A DNA stretch of 19,163 nt from WTJX01 sp045106295 (GTDB taxonomy: Bacteria; Bacteroidota; Bacteroidia; Cytophagales; JAAEPT01), in assembly GCA_045106295.1 (NCBI GenBank), contig JBGCEI010000191.1, forward strand, positions 1 through 19,163, in the 5' to 3' direction. Positions 1 to 7,876 of this stretch are shown here, one piece after another (position 1 is the first letter of the stretch; each line of letters starts with the position of its first letter). Both the position numbers and the translations under genes were made by a program. The notes under the pieces are model-generated. The model saw only the letters and a list, made by a program, of their open reading frames with translations. It was not told the DNA's origin and did not search any database.

Positions 1-663
1 TACCCATGTGTATTCTTTTGGTAAGAAAGGGAGTAGTGAATTGTAGTTTAATTCATTATTCTTAAAGAAAGGAATAGTGGTAATCGTAGACTTTACATCA
101 TTATGAGGTGTGTTTGTAATATCGCCTCTTTCTGCTTCGTGAGAAACAATAGGTGCATTTTGTTGTAAGTTTTCATGTTGATACTGACGTACAGTTACAT
201 TGTTATTAAAGTACAGAGTGATACCTACTATTAAACCCAAGCCTACTTGGCCAACTATTTTTAACTTTCCAGAAAGGCCTTCTTTATTCTTTTTTATTAC
301 TTTGATGTAATCATCTAAGAAACCTAATGCTCCTGTCCATATAGTTGTAATCAGCAATAGTAGGATGTATACGTTATTTAACTTGGTGAGTAGGAGAGTG
401 GGAACAATAATACAGAGAATAATAATTAATCCTCCCATAGTAGGTGTTCCTTGCTTTTCTTTTTGGCCATCTAAGCCTAAGTCACGAACGCTTTCCCCAA
501 TCTGTTTTTTAGCTAAATATTTGATGAAGTATTTCCCAAATACCATAGAAATAACTAAGGATAGGATTAACGCTAAACCTGAACGAAATGTGATGTATTG
601 GAATACACCAGCTCCTACAAAGTCAAATTTTTCATCTAGATATGTAAATAAATAATACAGCAT
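1..663 (-). CDS. mraY: Phospho-N-acetylmuramoyl-pentapeptide-transferase MraY, N-terminal part (cut by left edge)
   Basis: MraY is the membrane enzyme that transfers phospho-MurNAc-pentapeptide from UDP to undecaprenyl phosphate, making lipid I. I translated 221 codons from the ATG at 663 down to base 1 with no stop, so the gene continues beyond the window. Visible features are a first hydrophobic segment around residues 24-43, the conserved stretch with TPTMGG (73-78), and GFLDDYIK (114-121) whose Asp117-Asp118 pair matches the family's catalytic/Mg-binding aspartates, followed by GLSGKLK (129-135). Residues about 153-200 form a polar loop longer than in the E. coli enzyme; as far as I recall, Bacteroidota MraY proteins share this. 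The start lies 2 nt after the murE stop (TAA-AT-ATG), so it is the last visible gene of the dcw operon and probably translationally coupled. Identification is firm; only the C-terminal half is missing. Confidence 0.96.
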   Translation of the reverse strand, partial: MLYYLFTYLDEKFDFVGAGVFQYITFRSGLALILSLVISMVFGKYFIKYLAKKQIGESVRDLGLDGQKEKQGTPTMGGLIIILCIIVPTLLLTKLNNVYILLLLITTIWTGALGFLDDYIKVIKKNKEGLSGKLKIVGQVGLGLIVGITLYFNNNVTVRQYQHENLQQNAPIVSHEAERGDITNTPHNDVKSTITTIPFFKNNELNYNSLLPFLPKEYTWV

Positions 664-665
664 AT

Positions 666-2126
666 TTAATTGATTTCTAGCATTTCTTTAAGTACTTTTT
701 TATCATCAAAAGGATGTTTTACACCTTTTATTTCTTGGTATTGTTCGTGTCCTTTTCCAGCAACTAGAATAATATCTGTGTTATTTGCTATCTGACATGC
801 CGTTCGAATAGCTTCTTCTCTATCTTCTATCGTTAATGTTTTCCTCAATTCTTGTGGTCCTAAACCTGCTTTCATTTGAGTAATGATCTCTTTTGGTTCT
901 TCATTTCTTGGGTTGTCAGAAGTAATGATTACCTGATCGCTGTAGCTTGCTGCTATTTGAGCCATCATAGGTCGTTTGTCGTTGTCTCTGTCTCCTCCAC
1001 AACCTACTACTGTGATAATGAGTCCATTTTCTTCATTAATTTGCTTTACGGTTTCCAATACATTTTTTAACGCATCTGGTGTATGAGCATAATCTACAAT
1101 AGCAGTTAATCCGTTGCTGTTTACTAATTTCTCAAATCTACCGTTTACAGGTTCCATGGCAGAAAGAGTAGATAATAGATCGATGCTTTCTTCTCCTAAT
1201 AAAATCCCCACTCCGTAAATAGAGAGAATGTTATAGGCATTGAACGTTCCTGTCAATTTGAACCAGGCCTCTGTTCCGTTTATCTCTAGTAAAAGTCCCA
1301 TTAGAGAATTCTCTATGATCTTTCCTTTAAAATTCGCCATTGATTTAATAGCAAATTTTTGTTTGTTAGCCGCTGTGTTTTGAAGCATTACCGCTCCACG
1401 TTTATCGTCTTGATTCACCAATGCAAAAGCTGATTTTGGTAAAAAATCAAATAATGTTTTCTTGGCTTTTATGTACTCATCAAATGTATGATGGTAATCT
1501 AAGTGGTCGTGTGAAATATTAGTGAATACAGCACCTGTGAATTCAATTCCTGCTACTCGGTATTGGTCGAGTGCATGAGAACTTACTTCCATGAAACAAT
1601 GGGTGCAAGAAGTATCTACCATTTTTTTCAATAGTTTTTGTAGATTCAGAGCATCTGGTGTAGTATGTGTAGATGGTACGATTTCTTCTCCAATTCTATT
1701 TTCAACCGTAGATAATAAACCACAACTGTAACCTAGATTGGTAAATAAATTATGTAGTAAAGTAGCACAGGTTGTTTTTCCATTGGTGCCTGTAATGCCT
1801 ACAATTTGTAGCTTACGAGATGGATTTTCGTGGAAATTAGCTGCAGCTAATCCTAATACTTCTTTTGAATTGTCACTTAGCAAATAACATACGTTGTCTA
1901 CCAAATTAGTAGGCATTTCTTCTACTACAATAGCGGATGCTCCTTTTTCTATGGCTTGCTCTATGTAGGCATGTCCATCTACTTGTGTGCCTTTTACAGC
2001 TACAAAAAGCGTATTATTAGTTACTTGCCTTGAGTCTGACGCGACATTAGTAATAGCTAAATCAGAAGAAAAATTAACTTTTTCTCTGAATGTGATGTTT
2101 TTCGCTATGGTGGCTAATGTATGCAC
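666..2126 (-). CDS. murE: UDP-MurNAc-L-alanyl-D-glutamate:meso-diaminopimelate ligase MurE
   Basis: Cytoplasmic Mur ligase adding the third residue of the peptidoglycan stem peptide in an ATP-dependent reaction. The 486-residue length is normal. The P-loop TGTNGKTT is at 112-119. HDHLDYH (206-212) is followed by YIKAK, in which Lys222 aligns with the carbamylated lysine of E. coli MurE. DYAHTPDAL is at 345-353. DNPR at 404-407 is the signature of meso-DAP-specific rather than lysine-specific enzymes, which predicts DAP-type peptidoglycan. GKGHEQYQ is at 458-465. The start is a GTG whose G is shared with the TAG stop of ftsI (TAGTG), a one-base overlap that implies translational coupling. No better upstream start exists without running into ftsI. 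mraY follows after 2 nt. Confidence 0.97.
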   Translation of the reverse strand: MHTLATIAKNITFREKVNFSSDLAITNVASDSRQVTNNTLFVAVKGTQVDGHAYIEQAIEKGASAIVVEEMPTNLVDNVCYLLSDNSKEVLGLAAANFHENPSRKLQIVGITGTNGKTTCATLLHNLFTNLGYSCGLLSTVENRIGEEIVPSTHTTPDALNLQKLLKKMVDTSCTHCFMEVSSHALDQYRVAGIEFTGAVFTNISHDHLDYHHTFDEYIKAKKTLFDFLPKSAFALVNQDDKRGAVMLQNTAANKQKFAIKSMANFKGKIIENSLMGLLLEINGTEAWFKLTGTFNAYNILSIYGVGILLGEESIDLLSTLSAMEPVNGRFEKLVNSNGLTAIVDYAHTPDALKNVLETVKQINEENGLIITVVGCGGDRDNDKRPMMAQIAASYSDQVIITSDNPRNEEPKEIITQMKAGLGPQELRKTLTIEDREEAIRTACQIANNTDIILVAGKGHEQYQEIKGVKHPFDDKKVLKEMLEIN

Positions 2127-4252
2127 TAACTTAATATCAATTCTATTCTGTCGCCTACGGCTAATTTCGAACCGGCTATCAACGATTGTTCTTTTACTCT
2201 ACCTATTCCTTTGAAATTGACTTTTAAGCCTTTGTTTTCTAAGATGTACAAGGCGTCTTTTAATGTCATTCCAGTTACGTTTGGTACTAACTCTTTTTTT
2301 AATGAATTCTTTTTCCATTCTATGGATTGGATGGCATCGTTTCGTTTAGCTCTTACCCATTCATTTTTTACTTCGTATTCTTTATTTGGTACATTTAGTG
2401 TATTGCATAAAAAAGATAGGTCTTCGTAGTTCCCTGCTTGTACTACTGGGTAAATACCTTTGTTTCCATTGGTTGTGTCAATGTATTTTTTGTGTAAATC
2501 CATATCTCTTGAATAGAGGATGTCGGCGACTTCTCTAAAAATAGGAGCGGCCACTTGACCACCGTATTTTTCAAAACCTCTAGGGTTGTCAATGACTACG
2601 ATGCAGCTGTACTTTGGATGGTCAGCAGGGAAATACCCAGCAAAAGAAGAGTAGTATTTCTTTGTATATTTTCCTTCTTGTATTTTCTGAGCGGTACCTG
2701 TTTTACCAGCTATTTTGTAGTTGGGTGATTGAATATTTTGAGCTGTACCACGTAATACTACACCTTCCAACATTTTATGTGCTTTTTGCAAAGTTTCTTT
2801 TGAGCAGATACGTTCTCTAATAACTGATGGTTGGAATTCCTTTTCGACTCTGTCTGCATCAATCACTGATTTTACTACGTAAGGACGCATCATTTTACCA
2901 TTATTAGCAATGGTATTGTAGAAAGTAAGGATTTGTAAAGGTGATAACTGTACTTCATAACCAATTGACATCCATGGAAGAGAGATTCCACTCCATGAGT
3001 TGGAATTAGGCTCTTTTATGTTGGGTTTTGCTTCTCCATTAATTTGGAAATAAAGAGGCTCGCTTAAACCAAAATCTTTGAGGTAGTTTACAAATCGTTG
3101 CTGATCTTTTAGGCTTTTTCCAAAGTAACTATTGATTAGTTTGGATGTGCCTACGTTAGATGATTTTTCAAATACCTCTTGTAACGTAATCTTTCCATAC
3201 CCTTCTGGTTTAGAGTCGGTCATGGTGGTGTTGTAATACTTTAGTTTCCCATTTCCTGTTTGGATAGGCATATCTAAAGGCAGGTTTTTCTCTTCTAATA
3301 AAGCAAGCATAGAAGCAAGTTTGAAGGTTGACCCTGGTTCTACTCCTGTGCCAACAGCATGATTGTAGCGCTCAATGTATCCTCTGGGCTCACCTGCCCA
3401 ACTGAGGTTTGCCATCGCTTTAATCTGTCCAGTGGCTACTTCCATCAATACCATGCAGCCATAGTTTGCATTGTGCTTTTTTAATCCTTTTTTCAAATAA
3501 TGATTGGCTACATCTTGAAGGTTTACATCTATGGTAGTAATGATGTCGTTTCCTTGTATAGGCTTTACTTCTGCCTGATCGTGAATAGGTTTCCAAATGT
3601 TGCCACCTACTTTCGTAAATACGGCAGCACCGTCTTTCCCTGCTAGGTATTTATTGAAACTGTATTCTAAGCCAGCACCTTTATTGTCTTCGTTTATGAA
3701 TCCAATGGTACGGCTAGCTAGACCACCAAAAGGGATGAATCTACGATCTACTTTTTCGAAAATAACCCCTCCATTTATTTTACCTGCTCTGAAAATAGGC
3801 CATGTTTCTAGTTGCTTCTTTTCATGGTAGTTGATTTTTTTACTGTTTAAGACAAGGTATCTTCTGTTCTTTTTTCTGCCTCTTTCTATGGCATTTCTGT
3901 ATTCCCATGCTGCTTTGTCTCCAAAGAATTTAGAAAGTAAAAGACATAAAGAGTCTGCTCCTTCTTTGAAAATCTCTTGTCTTTTCTTGGTAGAGTTAGA
4001 AATACTAGGATCGAATGCCACTTTGTAAAATGGGAGGGAAGTAGCTAATAAACTTCCGTTGTCAGAATAGATATTTCCTCTTGTAGCTTTAATTGGTCGG
4101 TACCTATTGTATTGTTGATTGGCAATAGATTTCCATTTGCTTCCTGACGACAGTTGAATGGCACTTAATTTTACAGTAATCAAAATAGCGATCATCACCA
4201 TCAGTAAGAAGGCTATTCGGATACGCAATATGATGGCTTTTCTAATATTCAT
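2126..4252 (-). CDS. ftsI: Septal peptidoglycan transpeptidase (penicillin-binding protein, FtsI/PBP3 type) with PASTA domain
   Basis: Class B penicillin-binding protein of the divisome, cross-linking septal peptidoglycan in the periplasm. It has 708 residues: a single N-terminal membrane anchor at about 12-33, a PBP dimerisation/pedestal region about 50-210, then the transpeptidase domain. The catalytic serine is Ser308 in the STFK motif (308-311); the second motif is SSN (364-366) and the third KTG (517-519, within AGKTGTAQK). After the enzyme domain comes a roughly 65-residue linker and then a PASTA-like domain at about 654-708 (VPNVTGMTLKDAL...), which FtsI of Gammaproteobacteria lacks but which is common in Bacteroidota and Gram-positives. 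The ATG start lies inside the end of ftsL (11-nt overlap), and the stop overlaps murE by one base. Position between ftsL and murE supports the FtsI role over a stand-alone PBP2. Confidence 0.95.
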   Translation of the reverse strand: MNIRKAIILRIRIAFLLMVMIAILITVKLSAIQLSSGSKWKSIANQQYNRYRPIKATRGNIYSDNGSLLATSLPFYKVAFDPSISNSTKKRQEIFKEGADSLCLLLSKFFGDKAAWEYRNAIERGRKKNRRYLVLNSKKINYHEKKQLETWPIFRAGKINGGVIFEKVDRRFIPFGGLASRTIGFINEDNKGAGLEYSFNKYLAGKDGAAVFTKVGGNIWKPIHDQAEVKPIQGNDIITTIDVNLQDVANHYLKKGLKKHNANYGCMVLMEVATGQIKAMANLSWAGEPRGYIERYNHAVGTGVEPGSTFKLASMLALLEEKNLPLDMPIQTGNGKLKYYNTTMTDSKPEGYGKITLQEVFEKSSNVGTSKLINSYFGKSLKDQQRFVNYLKDFGLSEPLYFQINGEAKPNIKEPNSNSWSGISLPWMSIGYEVQLSPLQILTFYNTIANNGKMMRPYVVKSVIDADRVEKEFQPSVIRERICSKETLQKAHKMLEGVVLRGTAQNIQSPNYKIAGKTGTAQKIQEGKYTKKYYSSFAGYFPADHPKYSCIVVIDNPRGFEKYGGQVAAPIFREVADILYSRDMDLHKKYIDTTNGNKGIYPVVQAGNYEDLSFLCNTLNVPNKEYEVKNEWVRAKRNDAIQSIEWKKNSLKKELVPNVTGMTLKDALYILENKGLKVNFKGIGRVKEQSLIAGSKLAVGDRIELILS

Positions 4253-4610
4253 CTGCTGGCACTTTGATTTTTATGGGTGACTTATTGGATTCGCTCAGCC
4301 CATAGCTCGTTACTTTTTTGGCTACTTCAGACAATTTACTTTCGTACATATAATTTGCCTTCATAGTAGTGTAGTCTGCACGTAAGTCCTCGACTTCTTT
4401 TTTTAATTTATTTGTTCTTCTAGCCACTTTGTTTGCATAGTGGGTGTAGCCGATGTAGAAAACACCAAGAAATAGGAAGAAGAAGATGTGTGGAAAGTAC
4501 TTGGTAGGTACCCCATCATCGAACAAACCACCTTTGCTGAGTGTGTTTTCTACTCTAGCAAAGATGCTTTTCCCTTCTTTGCTGTCGATATGTTTTAATT
4601 CGTTACTCAC
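4242..4610 (-). CDS. ftsL: FtsL-like cell-division membrane protein
   Basis: A 122-residue bitopic protein in the FtsL slot between rsmH and ftsI. FtsL family members are small inner-membrane divisome proteins that pair with FtsB through a periplasmic coiled coil and activate FtsWI. Here an N-terminal cytoplasmic tail (about 1-38) precedes one hydrophobic segment (about 39-58, rich in Phe/Leu/Ile). After it comes a heptad-like charged stretch (about 62-100) fitting a coiled coil, then a short tail. Sequence conservation in this family is weak, so the call rests on topology, size and context. The start is GTG, immediately after the rsmH TAA stop (TAAGTG, no gap); no other Met occurs before residue 83. 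The 3' end overlaps ftsI by 11 nt. Confidence 0.82.
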   Translation of the reverse strand: MSNELKHIDSKEGKSIFARVENTLSKGGLFDDGVPTKYFPHIFFFLFLGVFYIGYTHYANKVARRTNKLKKEVEDLRADYTTMKANYMYESKLSEVAKKVTSYGLSESNKSPIKIKVPADEY

Positions 4611-5531
4611 TTATACACGTTCAGCTATTCGCAATTTTGCACTTCTAGCTCTGTTGTTTGTTTCTAATTCTTTTTCTGTGGCTGTTATTGGTTTTCTATT
4701 AATGGCTTTGAATGGTTTATTTACATTTCCGTACAAGTCTTTTTCAGCTTCTCCACTGAAAACACCTTTATTAATGAAGTTTTTAACTAACCTATCTTCT
4801 AATGAATGGTAGGTCATCACAACCAACCTTCCGCCTTTGTTTAGCATCTCCGCCGATTGGAGTAAAAGCTCTTTTAGTACTTCCATTTCCTTGTTTACTT
4901 CAATCCGAATGGCTTGAAATACTTGGGCATAGAACCTGTTTTCTTTTCCCCTTTTCGCAAAAGGAGTAATAATTTCTGTAAATCGATCCGTAGTTTCTAT
5001 CTCTTCTATTTTTCTAGCTCTATCTATTGCATGAGCTAGTTGAAAAGCATTTTTCAACTCTCCGTATTCTCTAAATACAGCAGTTAATTCTCGTACTTCG
5101 TATGTATTGATGATTTCATGAGCGGAGATTTCCGTCTCTTGATTCATTCTCATATCTAAATCAGCAGAGAAGCGGAATGAAAACCCTCTTTCTGCTTTAT
5201 TGATTTGATGAGAAGAGATCCCTAAATCAGCTAACAGCCCATCTATTTTAGGGGCATTGTGAAAACGTAAATACCGTTTTAAATGGCTGAAATTCGCTTT
5301 TACGAATGTGAAATCAGGTGAGGTAATCAATGAAGCTTCTTTTGCTGCATCAGTATCTTGATCGAAGCCAATCAATCTACTTTCCTCGTTTAATTGATTC
5401 AATATTTCTTTGGAATGGCCACCGCCACCAAACGTAACATCTACATAAGTACCTTTACGATTTAAAGCCAAGCCTTCCATACACTCGTTGAGCATCACCG
5501 GAGTATGGTATTTAAGGGCTTCGTTATTCAT
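4611..5531 (-). CDS. rsmH: 16S rRNA (cytosine(1402)-N(4))-methyltransferase RsmH (MraW)
   Basis: SAM-dependent methyltransferase that modifies C1402 of 16S rRNA in the ribosomal P site; it is conserved in the dcw cluster although its target is the ribosome. The 306-residue length is typical. The family N-terminus is clear (YHTPVMLNE, 8-16), followed by the SAM-binding glycine loop DVTFGGGGHS (31-40), the acidic stretch GFDQDTDA (55-62), and LADLGISSHQ (100-109) with GFSFR (116-120) and DMRMN (126-130). Near the C-terminus VMTYHSLEDRLVK is the second conserved family motif. The ATG start overlaps the last 8 nt of mraZ, and the stop directly abuts the GTG of ftsL, so translation is probably coupled on both sides. 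Confidence 0.97.
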   Translation of the reverse strand: MNNEALKYHTPVMLNECMEGLALNRKGTYVDVTFGGGGHSKEILNQLNEESRLIGFDQDTDAAKEASLITSPDFTFVKANFSHLKRYLRFHNAPKIDGLLADLGISSHQINKAERGFSFRFSADLDMRMNQETEISAHEIINTYEVRELTAVFREYGELKNAFQLAHAIDRARKIEEIETTDRFTEIITPFAKRGKENRFYAQVFQAIRIEVNKEMEVLKELLLQSAEMLNKGGRLVVMTYHSLEDRLVKNFINKGVFSGEAEKDLYGNVNKPFKAINRKPITATEKELETNNRARSAKLRIAERV

Positions 5532-5970
5532 CGCTGAGGAACTTCTGAGCTAGTTGTGAAAATTCTTGTTGATCTTTTACTAAATATTCTTCGTAGATCT
5601 CTGGATTCCAGAGCTCTATTCTGTTACCGATTCCTACGGCAACCATTTCTTTTTCTATGTTAGAATAAAGAAGCATTCTTTTAGGTAACAATAAACGACC
5701 GTTGGTGTCTAACTCTATTTCTGTGTTTCCTCTAAAAAAGTTTCGTTGGAAGTTTCTGTATTCTTCGTTGAATTCATTTAGTCCAATTACCTTGGAGTAA
5801 ATCTTCTTCCATTCTACGATAGGATAGATCACAAGGCATTTCTCAAACCCTCTACTAACTACTATTTCGTTAGCGGATGATTCTGGCAGGCGAGACTTGA
5901 ACTTAGAAGGAAAAACCATCCTTCCTTTCGCATCTACTTTACATTCATATTCTCCTGAGAAATAAGACAT
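5524..5970 (-). CDS. mraZ: Transcriptional regulator / division protein MraZ
   Basis: First gene of the dcw operon. MraZ is a ring-forming DNA-binding protein made of two SpoVT/AbrB-type half-repeats; in characterised bacteria it binds tandem boxes in front of its own gene and controls the operon. The 148 residues contain both signature repeats: DAKGR at 13-17 with the following MVFPSKF, and DTNGR at 88-92 with LLLPKRM. The ATG is preceded by an AGGGAG run 4-9 nt upstream, an unusually Shine-Dalgarno-like leader for Bacteroidota. The stop lies inside rsmH (8-nt overlap). Candidate operator boxes and a candidate -7 element lie just upstream. Confidence 0.97.
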   Translation of the reverse strand: MSYFSGEYECKVDAKGRMVFPSKFKSRLPESSANEIVVSRGFEKCLVIYPIVEWKKIYSKVIGLNEFNEEYRNFQRNFFRGNTEIELDTNGRLLLPKRMLLYSNIEKEMVAVGIGNRIELWNPEIYEEYLVKDQQEFSQLAQKFLSDE

Positions 5971-5998
5971 TATTCTCCCTTACTGTTTTTATCCTTTA

Positions 5999-6006
5999 CA
6001 AAAATA
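5999..6006 (-). promoter_or_regulatory. Candidate promoter -7 element of the mraZ/dcw operon
   Basis: Read on the minus strand this is TATTTTTG, an exact match to the Bacteroidota -7 consensus TAnnTTTG, about 30 nt upstream of the mraZ ATG. No clear TTTG or TTG -33 element sits 17-23 nt further upstream; that space is occupied by putative MraZ boxes. The region is A/T-rich, so a chance match is possible. Confidence 0.4.
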
Positions 6007-6026
6007 AAAATAAAAACCAAAACCTC

Positions 6027-6094
6027 CCACTTTTTACCATTTCATGACACTTTTGTGGAAAAATTATCATTTTTAACCTACTTATCAACACTTT
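6027..6094 (-). promoter_or_regulatory. Putative MraZ operator: phased AAAGTG(T/G) boxes
   Basis: On the minus strand there are three AAAGTG(T/G) heptamers, at 6088-6094 (AAAGTGT), 6047-6053 (AAAGTGT) and 6027-6033 (AAAGTGG). Weaker matches lie between them: AAAATGA at 6068-6074, AAGTAG at 6078-6083 and AAATGG at 6037-6042. Box starts therefore fall about 10 or 20 bp apart, one helical turn. Published MraZ sites (AAAGTG(T/G) repeats in Mycoplasma, TGGG repeats in E. coli) lie in the same place and have the same kind of spacing. The boxes end about 57 bp before the mraZ ATG, overlapping where the -33 region should be. Confidence 0.55.
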
Positions 6095-6164
6095 TATTTA
6101 AAAAATGAGCTCTTTACTCCACTCTTTGATGTGAAATAGTAAGGTATTTTTAGTTTTAGGGTAT

Positions 6165-6201
6165 AAAAAAAGGTCTGATTTCTTATGAAATCAGACCTTT
6201 T
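6165..6201 (-). terminator. Intrinsic terminator downstream of the DUF4301 gene
   Basis: A perfect 15-bp inverted repeat (6168-6182 and 6187-6201, arms reading AAAAGGTCTGATTTC and its complement) with a 4-nt loop. On the minus strand it is followed by a run of six T (complement of 6165-6170). It lies 19 nt after the DUF4301 stop codon and separates that gene from mraZ, so the dcw operon must have its own promoter. Confidence 0.9.
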
Positions 6202-6219
6202 CAGGGGGATTTTATTCGT

Positions 6220-7731
6220 TTAGCTTGCTTGATGAGCGTCTCTCAGTAAGTCATTAATTGTTTTTACTGGATTGAATGTAATCAAAGGTATTTCTACAAA
6301 AACAGTAATCCATTTTGCCATTGCTCCATTCCAAAGCCCTGGGCGTTCTAGTGCTTTTAAGTCTTTTCCATCCATAGACTTTTCTGAAATAAAACCTGTA
6401 TCTTCGTCTACGTAGTCTAATAAATTAAATGCTTCTTTCTTGTAATTAGTGATGCTACATACTAAATCAACTGGGTTAAAATGAGTGGAGTGATCTAATA
6501 TTTCTTGTTGTTTAGTGTCGGATAGGTCAATTTGAGATTTTTCAATGATTTGAAGACTCTTATGGTTTTTGCTATCATTCACCCAAAAAGGTCCTCCTCC
6601 AGGCTCTCCTTGATTTTTAACCATTCCACAGACTCTAACAGGGCGATTCAATTCATTGAAAATACGTTCTTTATCTGTTCCTTTGGTGTCTATAGCTATG
6701 GATTGTGTGAATGCTAATGCTTCTTTTAATTCAGCATCCGTAATGGTATCATTATCTATTTTGGTTAGGTAATGATGGATGGTAGATTTTATTTCCATCA
6801 ATAAACCTGCTAATGCTTTTTTATATTTGATGGTAGGTTCTTTTAATCTGTCATGAACTACATTGTCTATGTTTTTGATGAAAACAATATCTGATGAGAT
6901 ATTATTTAGGTTGTCAATTAAAGCGCCATGGCCTCCTGGTCTAAAAAAGAGGCTCCCGTCGTCCAGTAAAAAAGGTTCATTATTAAGGTCTACGGCTAGC
7001 GTATCAGTAGAAGTATTTTGAACGGAATAATCGATGGTGTAAGAAACATTGTATTTCTTTTCATAGATACCTACTATGCTATCTATGTGTGTTTTGATTT
7101 TTTCTTTGTGCTCTGGTGCTACTGTAAAGTGGATGTTTACAGAGTGGTCTGTTGCTTGAGCATACAAAGCACCTTCGACCAAGTGTTCTTCGAATGGCGT
7201 TCTGTTGTATTCTTCGTATTGATGAAAATCAATCATTCCTTTCGGTAGAGATTGATAATTTAAACCGTCTTTACCGATTACAAAATGGATGATTTTTTTT
7301 AGATCATTTTCAGCTAATTCTTTCGATAGGTCTATGACTTCCTTTTCACAATAGGTGATTACTTTTTGATAAAAAGGGAAGGTTGGTAACGATGATTTGA
7401 AGGTTTCTAATTCTTTTCCTTTTTTTGCTTCTTTTATGTAAGTAAATAAAAATTTTAACATTCTGGTAGCTGCTCCAGATGCTGGAATAAATTTCGTTAT
7501 GCGGTATTTATTAGAAAGCTTTTCGTAATGTTTAATGTGGTTTTCTATTTCTTTTTCATCGAATTGGAGAACGCCATTTCCGATTTCTGCTGCAGCCAGT
7601 AACTTTACTTTAGAGAATCCTTTTTTGAAGCAGTCTAATTGACGATTTATTTCTTTAAAAGAAATTCCTTTTTCTTTGATTTGGATTCTGTGTTCTTCTA
7701 TGTTTTTAATTGCTAGTACCCTTTCAGCCAT
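6220..7731 (-). CDS. DUF4301 family protein, possible nucleotidyltransferase
   Basis: A 503-residue cytoplasmic protein (no signal peptide or membrane segment) that I recognise as the Bacteroidota-restricted DUF4301 family; I know of no experimental function. Motifs seen: FIPASGAATRM at 81-91, which resembles the GxG-TRM nucleotide-binding loop of sugar-nucleotidyltransferases; RPGGHGALIDNLN at 264-276 followed by FIKNIDN at 284-290, reminiscent of the PGGHG and NIDN motifs of UDP-sugar pyrophosphorylases; and NQGEPGGGPFW at 373-383 plus HFNPVDLVC near 417. These suggest a divergent UDP-sugar-pyrophosphorylase-type fold (inference), possibly acting on a sugar phosphate. The ATG at 7731 is 145 nt from the upstream lipoprotein gene, and strong terminators lie on both sides, so it is a single-gene unit. 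Length agrees with what I recall for the family (about 500). Confidence 0.85.
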   Translation of the reverse strand: MAERVLAIKNIEEHRIQIKEKGISFKEINRQLDCFKKGFSKVKLLAAAEIGNGVLQFDEKEIENHIKHYEKLSNKYRITKFIPASGAATRMLKFLFTYIKEAKKGKELETFKSSLPTFPFYQKVITYCEKEVIDLSKELAENDLKKIIHFVIGKDGLNYQSLPKGMIDFHQYEEYNRTPFEEHLVEGALYAQATDHSVNIHFTVAPEHKEKIKTHIDSIVGIYEKKYNVSYTIDYSVQNTSTDTLAVDLNNEPFLLDDGSLFFRPGGHGALIDNLNNISSDIVFIKNIDNVVHDRLKEPTIKYKKALAGLLMEIKSTIHHYLTKIDNDTITDAELKEALAFTQSIAIDTKGTDKERIFNELNRPVRVCGMVKNQGEPGGGPFWVNDSKNHKSLQIIEKSQIDLSDTKQQEILDHSTHFNPVDLVCSITNYKKEAFNLLDYVDEDTGFISEKSMDGKDLKALERPGLWNGAMAKWITVFVEIPLITFNPVKTINDLLRDAHQAS

Positions 7732-7804
7732 GTTTTTTTATCTTTGGATAAACTAAGGTACACTTTTTCTAATTGAATTAGAAAGAAGAAAGCTAGGATT
7801 TAAG

Positions 7805-7848
7805 GAAAATAAAAAGGGTTGTTTTTACACTAAAAAACAACCCTTTTT
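7805..7848 (-). terminator. Intrinsic terminator downstream of the OmpA/TPR lipoprotein gene
   Basis: A 16-bp perfect inverted repeat (7811-7826 and 7833-7848; core GGGTTGT paired with ACAACCC, A/T flanks) around a 6-nt loop. The minus-strand transcript continues into a T-rich stretch (TTTTTATTTT). It begins 28 nt after the lipoprotein stop. The plus-strand reading also has a T run, so the structure could work in both directions, but only a minus-strand gene ends here. Confidence 0.9.
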
Positions 7849-7876
7849 TTATTAGAGATTTATAAAGTAGGTTAAG

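Noticed and set aside
365..655. Plus-strand open frame of 96 codons.
   Set aside because: It lies wholly antisense to mraY, whose motifs are clear, and has no recognisable domain. The same reasoning removes the other plus-strand frames inside minus-strand genes and the minus-strand frames inside ilvE.
6054..6090. DnaA-box-like words upstream of mraZ: TGTGGAAAA (6054-6062, complement TTTTCCACA) and TTATCAACA (6082-6090).
   Set aside because: One is a relaxed match and the other has a mismatch; there is no cluster, AT-rich unwinding element or dnaA/dnaN neighbour. They overlap or adjoin the more coherent MraZ-box array.
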